A DNA stretch of 64,000 nucleotides from Limonium bicolor (Eukaryota > Streptophyta > Magnoliopsida > Caryophyllales > Plumbaginaceae), in the NCBI GenBank assembly GCA_023374045.1, contig CM041777.1, positions 462,425,827 through 462,489,826 on the forward strand, written 5' to 3'. Under the pieces are notes generated by a model that worked only from the letters and a program-made list of their open reading frames with translations, searched no databases and had not been told where the DNA came from. A program made the position numbers and the translations under genes. This document shows, piece by piece, positions 10,476 through 21,202 of the stretch (position 1 is the first letter of the stretch; each line of letters starts with the position of its first letter).

Positions 10476-10675
10476 CATGCGACTGTATTAACATGTCGCG
10501 TTATTAGTTGTATGTACATATATATATATATACGACTATTTTGTTATGTCACGTTATTAATTATACCCATATACAGGTACGACTATTTTATTTGTCGTGT
10601 TTTAGTTATATGATTTCGGTCACAAGTACCCATGCGACTATATCATCATGTCGCGTTACTAGTTATGTGTACAAC
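10476..10675. repeat. Four ~50-bp units with GCGAC...GTCGC inverted pairs
   Basis: Units begin near 10479, 10531, 10578 and 10632. Each has the form (A)TGCGACTAT...ATGTCGCGTTA.TAGTTAT with base changes, so GCGAC and GTCGC could pair as a small hairpin. TA microsatellite sequence separates the first two. No coding signal. Confidence 0.7.
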
Positions 10676-10848
10676 GTTATAATATTGTAACGTTATATAT
10701 ACGTACATATATACGTATGTATATAAGTGCGTGACCGTATTATTATTAAACTGCTCGTTTATACCTTAATGTAGTAAATTATATATTTAAATAACGTTTA
10801 ATTATTTAGGGGTATTTCAGTCTTTTTGTTTTCAAACATATGATGAGA

Positions 10849-11145
10849 CTACAAGACAACCTTCCCATCATCTTGGTACTCAAAATGAGTCCCATTCCTC
10901 AAATATGATGGCTCTTTTACCACACAATCTTCTTCATCAGCAGAATAATACCCACACTCAGTGATTCCCTCGAGTTCCTCCAATCTGTCATCATCATCTA
11001 TATCATTATCTTCTAAATTGCTGGACTTAGTTTGAAAATCGTTACCTTCATCAACATCCTCATGGCACCAAGAGTCGTTAGAGTATGTGGATTCATTATC
11101 ATCTACGGCTACTTCATTATCATGTCCTACATCATCTACAGTAGA
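10849..11145 (-). pseudogene. Acidic ORF fragment cut by the solo LTR
   Basis: Reading minus from 11145 gives about 98 residues rich in D and E (NESTYSNDSWCHEDVDEGND; DIDDDDRLEELEG; YYSADEEDC), ending at 10849. The first residues of the longer frame starting at 11193 are LTR sequence. On the far side of the LTR (15447-15530) one minus frame is also open and ends SGHSLKQGDG, so an interrupted reading frame is possible. Acidic stretches of this kind precede the MuDR domain in plant Mutator-like transposases, but no zinc finger or catalytic domain is visible, so the family is not established. Confidence 0.3.
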
Positions 11146-14100
11146 TGTAACGCCCCTACCGCTAATCTCATCATTAACACTTAGTCGCCTCATTCATAAT
11201 TACAATCGCAGCGGAAAACTCTAATACAAACGGTGGGTGAAACAATGTCGTTAGCCACCCACGTGACTAACAAGGCCTAACTCAAATATAGTAATGGTCT
11301 GATGGACCGGAATTCCCGAGCACTCATACAATACAATCTATTCCAATTCTAAACCGAGTCTTATATAATCCTCAAATCGATATCATACCGAGTTTATTAC
11401 AATCTCAATGCCGATAGCACTCTCGGACTTACCTTACTAATACATACAATTACAATGTACTTAAATTAGCTACCCATACTTAACCGCAATTCCCGTCCTA
11501 CTCTCAAACAATATTCATCATCAGGGTACCTGAAAAATAATTGGTGGCCCCAAAGGGGCTCAACACCTTTGCTGGTATGGTAGTCATGCAACCCGCTACT
11601 ACTGGGCCACACTCAACTAATTCTCGTCTTAACATGCAATTGATTTTATTTAGATCGAAACATGAAATGCAATAAACATACAACATGCTCGCATTCACAA
11701 GTATTCAAATAAGGAATACAATCACAACTAACACATTAGGTTTGTTAGTTTACGTTATCTTGCTCTTTAGGCTTTGAGGGTTTCTACCTCACTAATGTCT
11801 CATTCTCATCATTCACTATCTTATCCATTCTCTTTGGATAACCTCACTTATTCTCTTCGATCTATAGACATTACAGGTCTCGATCTTACTTTCTCAATTA
11901 TTCCTCTCTTGAATAATTCTTAAGTCAACATACTTGACCTCCGGGTAGAGCCAATCACAAATCTCGCCACCGGGCTTTCGAGTTCTAGTCTTACTTCCCC
12001 GGTTTTGACCCTACACCGGGTCTAGCATAGTGGAAAGGTTCAACTAGCAACTGAAACTACTCTCTTAGTTCCTCTTTCTTTCAAATACGTCCGAATCTCT
12101 CTCGTACTTCTCACATTCCCAATCACTCCTCTCATTGGAGTCATAACATAATTATGTATATTAATCTAGAAGCATCACTCTCGATGTCATCTAATAACTT
12201 AGGGAATTTTCTTGAATTCTTGTATTCTCATATTTAAGGGTTGCCCCAACATTTCGAATACTTATACGTTCGGGTCGTTTTCTCATACCGGGTCAGATCC
12301 TCATATAGGAGGTCGACTATCATTAAAAGGGAGTTCTCTAGTCCCATACATCTCTCTCACATTCTAGTGAGTTCATAAATTATATTATCGTTGTTCTCGA
12401 CGAAACATTAGAAAGGGAGTTTACTAATCTCGTACATCTCTTTTTACTTTTCTCATGAGTTCATAACGTTGAACTATAGTTATTCTCTAGTTGAGATTTC
12501 TTACGTGTTTCTCCACATTTTAGTTACTTGTGTATCGACTCTTTCTACGAGTCGCTAACCAAACATTGTCCTAATGTGAGTTGATCTACGATATTCAGTT
12601 AGATCACATACTCAAGCAAGGAGGGTTAGCACATACAGCGCGCATCAAGATATACATATATATCAAATGCAATAAACATTTCCGTTCTTTTATCTTGTTA
12701 GGTCGGCACACAAATAGATAGCACACAACTCGAGTGTAACTTGGTGGGACACAAGTTGCAAGAAAACCATACCTGTCACCAAGGATTTACTCTAACGCAT
12801 CATCTCACGCTCCTCGGGTAATTCTCGCACAACTGATATCATTCAAATGTTTCTATTAACATCAAGACCATACGGTATTTAAACGACTATTACGCCTGTA
12901 ATTTACCCCGTTGTCCCGTTAGTTTTATCTCTACTCATGTGATCTTAAGTTCTCACTGCCACATTTGATCTAACACTTGTTTATACTCCTAATGACCTTT
13001 ACATGTCATCAAACAAGTCCTAATCATCCTCTAATACCATTACCAATCAATTCTTCATCATTCAGAGGCACTAAAACACTCACGGTTCAATTTTTGGTGT
13101 GGCCCGGGACTTGGTCCGGCCCTTAAGTCCCAGACCAACACAGAATAAAAATTTCGGGAGCATTTTTAAACTAGTCCGGGACTTAGTACTCCTCTTAAGT
13201 CCTGGACCAAAGTAGGCATGAGCTTTCGACTGTTATTTTAGTGTGGTCCGAGACTTTGTCCCTAAGCTAGGTCCCGGACCATAGCAGTAATCTGTCAAAT
13301 TTGATAGTTTTCAATCTCTATTCAAACATCATTTTTCACCCATTTCTTTTCTAACCTTTCCACATGTTTCCAAACATGTTATAACACCTTAAACATACAT
13401 TAAACCTTCCTAAACCATTAGTCAAACTCTTTACTCAATCCGTGTTCAATTCTACAAGTCTCCACTCAAAAATTCTGCACTTTGCAACTTAGCTCCTAAA
13501 TTCCTAAGTTGCACTTTTGCCCACCAATTCTTTAACTCCCTTGTTTCTCCTACGATCATTTCGACCATGCCACATTCTTCTTAGGTATTTAAATCTCTAT
13601 TACCAAAGCTCATTCATTATTTCCCAAATTAAACACTCTAGTTCTTTCCTAGAATTTCCAAGACACTTCAACACCACATTGCTACAGATTTTTGTTCAAC
13701 TTAATCCAAACCTTCCACTAACATTCTAGGGTGATTAATCTACCAAATCAATCCCTAACAATACCTAGTTAATACTAGGTCATTCTTCACTCATAACAAC
13801 ACTTAAAACTCCTTAGGTTTCTACCGAAATTTCGCCATAACTCCGCTACTTTTCTAGCATGCCCAAATGTTTATATCATTCACCTAATTCAATTCAAAAC
13901 TAACCAAATCCACAATGGATTCTACCAGCACACAAAATTCATTCAAATCTCATCAAACACAATATAATGCACTAATCATAAATTGCTTGTCTCTTAGGCC
14001 CTTAAATCACACACCAATCCACAATTCTCTCTTCTAACTACCAAACACATTCTTAACTCAATTTTGGTTCATTCTTTTAAATTTCCCATCCGATAATTCT

Positions 14101-15446
14101 AAAACATAAAGGATAGCCCTTAAGGTTATTCATTTACCTTAAGCTCCCAAGTTCTCGTTTCACTTCTTTTCTTTCTCTTCTCCATTCCTCTTGATGCAAA
14201 ATCAGCCAAGGGCAATCCAATTGCCAAGAACTCTAAATCACCACCCAAATGGTGGAATTAAGCACTAAGCAACACTCTTAGGCTCATTAATTAAGCTAGG
14301 ATACAAGAGAAGGTGCTTAAAGCACAAAAATGAAGAAATATCTTTGAAACCCTAGAATGGGATTTTGGTCATGAATCTAGGGAAGGCTTCCACCAGCTTT
14401 TGAAGTTTGAAATTGAGCTTATACAAAGAAAGAAACAGAGCACTTGAGCAGCCCAAAATCGACAAGGTATAGAAGAGAAGGAAAATGAGTTTTCTTAGAT
14501 TTTTCTTACCTTAAACCAAAGAGGAGATGAACTAGCTCTAGGAAATCTAATTTTCTATTCAAATGGGCTATACCCAAGGTGGTCAACTTCAGCCATTGGA
14601 TATTTTGGAAAGAGGGAAAGAAAGCTCTTGGTAAGAGGAGTAAGATTATGTAATTTGTTTTCCATTTGGAGCGTGGAGTTGGCTTGGGCAAGAGGAGGAA
14701 GATGGGAAGCCATTGAAGGAGCTCCAAAATAGCCAGCCAAGGAAGAAAGAGAGGGAGAAATCGGTGGGGGAGAAGAGAGGTAGGAGAGAGAGGAGAAATG
14801 GAAGGGAGAGAGGGTGTAAAGTAGCTTTTGTACTTTTCTACCTTTTTTCCTTCTTTCTCTTCTATTAATAAGCTAGTTTAGTACTTGGAAGAGGGTTCTG
14901 AACTACCCATAAAACCGGCCCCTTATAATTAGTGAGGGAGTGGCATTTTCATCTTTTTGCAAGAAACGCTCGTTAAATTTCCCTGTTTGGCACTATTCAC
15001 TAACCGGGCCCATTTTCCGGATTTTTTCTCGTTTATTTAATTTTAATGGTTCTTAAACCTTCATTAATGTTTAATTATAGTTATATGATCAACTATAATT
15101 TTTATGAGTCCATTTAACCACTTAAAGTCACATTTTCAGGTTTTCTCGAAAAACGTGCTTTAAGGCTTCATTAGTGTTTTTAATCCACTATATGGATTCA
15201 TTTTCTTCAGGAATTGTTCCCATGCGTTATTAGTGTATAAATAAGTCTTATGAATCCATCTAGGACCCTATTCGAGGTCATATACCTCCTATGGTAGCGT
15301 CGCACATTTTTACGTTTTGTGCTTTTTACGCATTTTCTCTTTTCTTTTGGTTTTACTTTCTTCACCAATATTCTTTAGGCATCATTAGGCCTCCAACTAT
15401 CATATTAGAATAATTTAATCACCCTAATTAAGTCCAGGGTATTTCA
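11146..15446 (-). mobile_element. Solo LTR candidate of a Tekay/Del-type chromovirus (~4.3 kb)
   Basis: On the minus strand it begins TGAAATACCC and ends GGGGCGTTACA, the same end type as the LTR at 22891-25732 (TGAAATATG...GAGTGTTACA). Both carry an AGCGGAA motif about 60 bp inside the TGTAAC end. Neither a PPT (above 15446) nor a PBS (below 11146) adjoins it, so it looks like a solo LTR. No coding motif occurs inside. The 5-bp flanks (GTAGA at 11141-11145; ATCCA at 15447-15451) do not match, so a target duplication is not confirmed. Confidence 0.6.
13095..13290. repeat. Three hairpin-forming GGTCCGGGACTT repeats within the long LTR
   Basis: Units near 13099, 13171 and 13239 each read about GTCCGGGACTT.GTCC...TAAGTCC.GGACCA, so the halves of each unit are complementary. 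Period is about 70 bp. They are GC-rich islands in AT-rich LTR sequence. Confidence 0.75.
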
Positions 15447-15987
15447 ATCCATCTCCTTGCTTAAGACTATGTCCAGATGAGGGAGGAGGATTAGTTCCAC
15501 TGATGATCTCCATCCGTGGAGATGGTACAACTGAATATGTGTGAACATCAAGGCTCCGCGGAGATGTATTTCTGGTCTGAACTGATTTGTGTGTTGCAAC
15601 AGCAGAAGATGTGTCTTTTTTTTAGATGACAAAATAGGGACATTTGGGGCAGTGATGATGTGAAACAATGATGGTGTTTCTATTGGCTGAACTGCCAATT
15701 GGTATGACTGGTTAAGACCCCTAACAGCTTTTTCTTGTGCTTTATTTTGGGTACTATGGGGGTTGGTAATTGGGATTATGTGGGCAACGGAGGTGGTTGA
15801 GTACGAGCTTGTGTGTAAGCTTGTATAGGTTGTGTAGCCAGAGGAAGGGACAACTCAAGGGTTTCAACTAGATGCTCGGTTTGCACACCCCTCATGCTCT
15901 GATCTTTCTCATAATTCCTCCACATATCCATGAGACAAGAGTTCACAGCTTCTTTGACAAACACGGTTATGATCTTTGTGGAGGAAC
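15447..15987 (-). pseudogene. Fragment of unrecognised gene left of the Copia insertion
   Basis: One minus frame from 15987 reads STKIITVFVKEAVNSC and continues to a Gln/Pro-rich tail, stopping at 15776. Further open stretches lie in other frames down to 15447. It continues across the Copia element into 21203 and beyond (target duplication GGAAC), where LARAGSRPIFYHRVDEGLHG and similar sequence is open. The frames on the two sides do not join without stops. I cannot name the family; a degraded transposase or host gene are both possible. Confidence 0.3.
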
Positions 15988-16218
15988 TGTTAGAAAACAA
16001 GAAACCGATATAGAGTATTACAGAGAGATAAGTATGAAAGAAAACATCATGTATTAGAGTATGAGTATATGGTATAATGTGTATTCGTACAGAGGGTAAG
16101 TATCTCTATATATATGTATATAACAGAGACTTATAACTAGTTTAAACGATGTTTTAAACTGAGATGTAATAGAACTATGTATATATGTACATTGGGTCTA
16201 CATGTATATATTCTAACA
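15988..16218 (-). repeat. Copia 3' LTR
   Basis: TGTTAG...CTAACA ends. It contains a TATA-rich stretch (about 16102-16125) that could serve as TATA box on the minus strand. It differs from 20967-21197 by scattered substitutions and two single-base indels. Confidence 0.95.
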
Positions 16219-16232
16219 CACCCCCCTCAAAA
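16219..16232 (-). other. Copia polypurine tract
   Basis: On the minus strand GAGGGGGGTG lies directly before the 3' LTR (TGTTAGAATA), the expected plus-strand primer position. Confidence 0.85.
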
Positions 16233-17859
16233 CATGGGTGCTGTAAGCTAATCTGTGTTTTGAAGGAGTTGAAGATCAATGTGCTGTAGTATATCTCTGT
16301 AATCTTTGCCACAGAGGGGTTTAGTCAAAAAATCTGCTACTTGCTGTCTGCTGGGGACGAACTGAAGACTGATCATTCCTTCTGATATTTTCTGACGCAC
16401 ATAGTGGACATCGATTTCTATGTGCTTTGTTCTCTAGTGGAAGACAGTGTTCTTTGCGATGTATATTGCAGATTTGTTATCACATCGTAGTGGTATGGGC
16501 TGCACTGCTGGTATGTCGAACTCATGGATGATTCTGCTTAGCCAGGCGAGCTCAGTGGTCACTAATCTCATCGAACGATACTCCGCTTCAGCAGAAGAGA
16601 GAGTGACGCTTGTCTGTTTCTTGGATTTCCATGAGATAGGACTGCCACCTAAGAAAACATAGAAACCAGAAATGGATTTTCTAGTGTTTGGGCAAGATGC
16701 CCAATCACTATCACAATATGCTAAGAGACGAAAGTCAGCAACATTATTCAGATATAATCCATAAGAAATTGTTCCTTTCAAATAACAGAGTGTATATAAG
16801 GCAGCTTGAAGGTGTTGTTCTGCTGGTTCATGAAGAAACTAGCTTAGCAATTGGATAGTAAATCCTAGATCTGGTCTAGTATGAACTAGGAAATTTAATT
16901 TACCAACCAGACTTCTGTATATGATAGGTTTGTCAAGAGGTTTTCCTGCATGTCTGTAAAGTTTAGTATTAACAGGTAAAGGAGCAGAAGCAGGTTTACT
17001 ATTTATATCATCAAAAGTATTCAAAATCTCTAAACAGAACTTTCTTTGTGTGATTATCAGCCCTTTAGGATGATGGATAAACTTCATTCCTAAGAAGTAA
17101 TGAAGTTTTCCAAGATCCTTTATCTTGAATTGCTGATCAAGACGAGTTTTTAAGTTTTGTATTTCAGAGAAACAATTTCCACAAACAAGGATGTCATCAA
17201 CATAAATGGCAAGATATGTAACAGATTGATGATTTCTTTTTAAGAACAAAGAGTAATCGTTTTCAGATCTGATATATCCTACTTGAGTTAAGAAATCACT
17301 CAATTTAGGAAACCATTGTCTTGATGCTTGTTTTAATCCATAGAGAGATTTTTTTTAATTTGCAAGCATTCATGTTGCTTTCTACATGGAGACCTGGTGG
17401 TATTTGCATATATATATATATCTTCATGAAGGTCTCCATGTATAAAAGCGTTATTAACATCAAGTTGATCAGTAATCCACTATTTCTTAACAGCAATAGC
17501 CAAAAGTGTTCGAATAGTGGACATTCTAACAATAGGAGAGAATGTCTCTGTATAATCTAGACCATATTTTTGACTAAAACCTCTTGCAACTAAACGTGCT
17601 TTGTATCTTTCAACAGAACCATCAGCTTTTAGTTTGATTTTGAAAACCCATTTACATCCTACGAGTTTTTTGTGTTTAGGAAGCTTAACTAAATCCTAAG
17701 TCTGATTTGCAATGAGAGCATCTAGTTCAGTTTTCATTGCCATGTTCCAATGAGAACTTTGAGAAGCTTCTTCATAAGTAGTTGGATCATTTAAATGAAG
17801 AATATTCTCAAAGTTGTCATTGCAATCAGTGTTCAGAATGTATTTGGGAGTTATATCTG
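16233..17859 (-). pseudogene. Copia reverse transcriptase and RNase H, broken
   Basis: The minus strand encodes the Copia-type RT in pieces: a block around 17560-17740 ([16 protein letters not shown] region, with stop codons), a shifted block at 17305-17532 ending beside a TA microsatellite, and 16839-17303 containing the catalytic YVDD (AIYVDDILVCGN) and the LGKLHYFLGM motif. RNase H (16434-16781) keeps CDSDWA, SSAEAEYRSM and CDNKSAIYIA, then stops at 16434 where related elements continue. At least three stops and two frameshifts make it non-functional. Confidence 0.85.
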
Positions 17860-19635
17860 TTACAGAAACAGATTAAGCTTGCTGTTATCAGTTGAATTAC
17901 TTCTGTTGAAATTGATTCTACTAGACATTATGGCTGTAAAAGAATCAGTTTCAGGCAATTCATCATGAATGTAATAATCCTGTAGATATGAAGGAATTGT
18001 TCTTGTTCTGGTGGACCGTCTTAGATCTAAAGTTTTTGGTGATTCAGGGTTGGCAGAAGTAGTAGGAACAGGTTGGCCATTTTGGTTTTCTGTAGAGTCA
18101 TGTATGGTTATGATGGTGTCAGGAAAACCTGCTGGAGTATTTTCATTGGTTTTGGTAGGAAAATCTGTATCATCAGAGTCATATGTGATAGGCATATCAG
18201 TTTGAGCTATTTCAGAGGGGAGATTGTGTGGTTGTTTGGTGTGAAAAGGAAAAGTTGTTTCATGAAATTTGACATCTCTAGAAACAACTATTTTCATATC
18301 CTTGAGTCTAAGCAATTTATAAGCTTTCTGAGTATCCATTAAACCAAGATAAATGCAAGCATCAGAACGAGGATCAAGTTTGTTTTTGTTTTTATCTAGA
18401 TTAACAGCATATGAAAGACAACCAAAAACTTTCAACCTTTTGTAATCAGGAAGACATCCATAGATTACTTCATATGGTGTTTTCCCTTGTAAAGTACTTG
18501 AAGGAAGTCTATTTATTAATTGAGTAGCAGAAAGCATGCATTCCCCCCAGTATTCTATGGGTATTTTAGAAGAAAAATACAAAGCTCTGGCTGTTTCAGC
18601 TAAGTATCTATGCTTGCGCTCCACAACTCCGTTTTGTTGTGGAGTGTAAGCACAAGATGTTTGATGAGTAATGCCTAAAGATTTATAAAAAGCTTTTCCT
18701 TCTACAGAAAGACCCAATTCAAAAGCATTGTCAGATCGAACGATCTTGATTTTCTTATTAAATTGCCTTTCAGCCATCAGTATAAATTCCTTAACAAATC
18801 TGAAAGCATCATGTTTGTTTTTTAAAAGTTTAATCCATATAGCACGGGAGAAATCATCAACTATGCTAAGAAAGTATCTATTCTCATCATATGTCTTCTG
18901 CCTAAACGGACCACATATGTCAAGATGAATAAGTTCAAAAATATCTTTTGTTTTGATAACAGAATGAGGAAAAGGAAGTCTGTGATCTTTGGCCAAATGA
19001 CAAGCATCACATACAAAATCAGAAGGAATTTTCCTTTTATTTATAAGACCAAGTTTACAAAGCTTTTGCAAAGGCGCATGGCCTAATCTATTATGCCATA
19101 GAGAAACAGGATTCACAACAGAGGCAGAAACATGTTTATCAGCAATGGAATCCATTACATTTTCATTTCTGCTACATTTCAAAGAATTCCTAAGTTGAAG
19201 AAATCTATCAATACTCAAAACATCTAAAAGGTACAGACCCTTCTCTTCTGTTGCAAGCATCAAACAAAAGGATGTTTCACGGTCCTGTATATAGCAATGA
19301 TTCACAGAAGCTACAAGACAAGCATGTAATTGATGAACAAATTTTCGCACAGACAACAAATTGAATTTAAAGGATGAAACATGGAAGACATTTAACAAGG
19401 TAAAATTTTCAGTCAAATGGATATTCCCAATTCCTTCAATTTGACCAGGATGTCTGTCAGGCATGGTAACCTTTTGATTGCATTTTCTATAACTTTCTCT
19501 GTCAAAAAGTGTGATATTTCCACAAACATGGTCAGTGGCCCCCATATCTATGATCCATTTACTATCCAAACCTTGAATCTTAGACATGCAAAATTTATTG
19601 TTTGAATTCCAGGCACTAGAAGTTATGAAGGTCAT
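17860..19635 (-). pseudogene. Copia protease-integrase ORF (591 codons, open)
   Basis: Protease: WIIDMGATDHVCG at residues 27-39; the expected D-S/T-G is D30-M31-G32, which should abolish cleavage. GAG-pre-integrase HHCC zinc site: H181, H186, C209, C212. Integrase core: D239 (HLDICGP), D302 (RSDNAFE) and E339 (VVERKH), complete DDE triad. The C-terminal part carries the VFGCLSYAV and YLG motifs typical of Copia integrase, then a Ser/Thr/Asn-rich linker. It is open throughout, but only part of the original polyprotein; gag upstream and RT downstream are out of frame. Confidence 0.9.
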
Positions 19636-19769
19636 ACCTGCGAACTGATCATATAAATCAATTCGAGAAGTTTGATGCAGTTCTGATCCATTTGAAGATA
19701 GGACATTAAACTTGTAAGCTGATTTTGAGAGAGACCTGGAACTTCTTTTATCTAATTCTTGAGGTAAGC

Positions 19770-20830
19770 CTTTATGCCCTCAAGTCGCTGTTGATTCATG
19801 CCTGGAACTGGACAGTTTCCTTGTTCTGGAGCGCAGAAATTCTCTTCACCCATGGCGCTTCCTAGAGCTTTACCTTCTTTGTTGTGTTTCCAATGCGGCG
19901 GAAAACCCTTAACCCAGTAGCACTCTTCATAGGTGTGTCCGGGTTTCTTGCATTTCGTGCATTTGACTCTTTTGTCATCATTCTTTCCATTCCTGGTATT
20001 AGGGTTAGAGTTTCTGACTTCTGAAGCTTTCTTCGAGAAATTAGGGTTTCGGTTAATGGACGATTAGAAAGTGAGGGAATCTCCTTCGATGCTTCTGGAT
20101 TTCTGATTGTTCTTGTGATTCTCTTCTTGTTTTGCCATCGCATAAACGCGTTCAATACTTGGAAGTGGCGACATTACTAGTATTACACTTCGCATTGTTT
20201 GAAACCTTGGATTCAAACCCATAAGAAAATCAATAACCCTGGCATTTTCTGTGATCTTTGCCAAATTTTCTGAAGCCCCGCACGAACAAACTGGAAGTTC
20301 TTGTATTTCTTGCTCCTCATCCACAGCTGAACCCACTTCGTGTAATAATCATTCAAGCTGTCTTCTTCTTGTTCCAGCTTACGATATTCTTGGCGAATCG
20401 TATAAAGACGCTTTCCGCTGGTCTTGTCGAATCTTTGACGAAGGTTAGCCCAGATTGCAGCTGCTGTCGGGAAATATATCACAGATTTGCGAAGCGTGTC
20501 TTCATGCGCAGTGAAGATCCACCCCATCACCATTCAGTTAGCCTTATCCCATTCTTTTTGCTGTGAGCCTTTGTAGTCGCTTCGTTTGACAGAACCATCG
20601 ACAAAACCTAACTTCGATTTTGATATCAGACCAACCATGAAATTGCGTTTCCAGTCTAGAAACTCTGCTCCTCCGTTGTATTTATAAGCTAATTCCATTC
20701 CTGGAAAGTCTGATGAATGTAATCGAAGCTCGCTGGGTATGGAATCTTCTGACTCTTGCGATTCGTCTGGTACTTTGTCTTTCCCCTTATCTTTTGAGGT
20801 TTGATCATCCTTTCCGCCGGTGTCTGACAT
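19770..20830 (-). pseudogene. Copia gag with stop and frameshift
   Basis: It starts at the ATG at 20830 (MSDTGGKDDQTSKDKGKDK). The conserved start of Copia gag (LHSSDFPGMELAYKYNGGA; DWKRNFMVGLI) follows, then an in-frame TGA at about 20534 after KEWDKAN, where related proteins have Cys. Reading resumes at once (MVMGWIFTAHEDTLRKS...), shifts near 20300 (ENLAKITENARVIDFLMGLN), and in a third frame near 19920-19965 shows a CCHC knuckle (CTKCKKPGHTYEEC). The product would be nucleocapsid protein; it cannot be made intact. Confidence 0.85.
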
Positions 20831-20946
20831 CGTCGCAAAATCTCGGAGAAAGGAAGGAAGTTTTACGAATGGAAAATTTGAAAGTCGTCGGGAAATATGT
20901 GCGTGGTAGAGAAGACGATGAAAGAAATATGAGAGTTTCTTGTTTT

Positions 20947-20966
20947 TCTGGTTGCTCTTGATACCA
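20947..20966 (-). other. Copia primer binding site (tRNA-iMet)
   Basis: The minus strand reads TGGTATCAAGAGCAAC directly after the 5' LTR, matching the usual initiator tRNA-Met site TGGTATCAGAGC with one extra A. Confidence 0.85.
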
Positions 20967-21197
20967 TGTTAGAAAACAAGAAACCGATATAGAGTATTAC
21001 AGAGAGAGAAGTATGAAAGGAAACATCATGTATTAGAGTATGAGTATATGGTATAATGTGTATTCGTATAGAGGGTAAGTATCTTATATATATGTATATA
21101 ACAGAGACATATATCTAGTTTAAACGATGTGTTTAAACTGATATGTAATAGAACTATGTATATATGTACATTGGGTCTACATGTATATATTCTAACA
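20967..21197 (-). repeat. Copia 5' LTR
   Basis: Partner of 15988-16218, 231 bp with TGTTAG...CTAACA ends; the target duplication GGAAC follows at 21198-21202. Confidence 0.95.
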
Positions 21198-21202
21198 GGA
21201 AC

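Larger units (their letters stand above)
15988..21197 (-). mobile_element. Complete Ty1/Copia retrotransposon, 5210 bp
   Basis: Two 231-bp LTRs (15988-16218 and 20967-21197) enclose, in minus-strand order, PBS, gag, protease, integrase, RT, RNase H and PPT: the Copia order. A 5-bp duplication GGAAC flanks it (15983-15987 and 21198-21202), proving insertion. The LTRs differ at about 8-9 positions (roughly 4%), so insertion is moderately recent. Coding capacity is lost: an in-frame stop at the end of the first gag block (about 20534), a frameshift in gag (about 20300), stops and a shift in RT, a stop in RNase H (16434), and a Met in place of Ser/Thr in the protease active site. Confidence 0.95.

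Noticed and set aside
10849..11193. 114-codon acidic protein as an intact gene
   Set aside because: The N-terminus is LTR-derived and upstream sequence is cut by the LTR; recorded as a fragment instead.
11141..15451. 5-bp target duplication for the solo LTR
   Set aside because: GTAGA and ATCCA do not match, nor do near offsets by eye.
15776..16000. ORF starting MFSNSSST as an intact gene
   Set aside because: Its first codons are Copia LTR sequence; the real frame is interrupted at 15987.
17860..19635. A 591-codon open frame as a host gene
   Set aside because: It carries Copia protease, HHCC and DDE integrase motifs and lies between matched LTRs.
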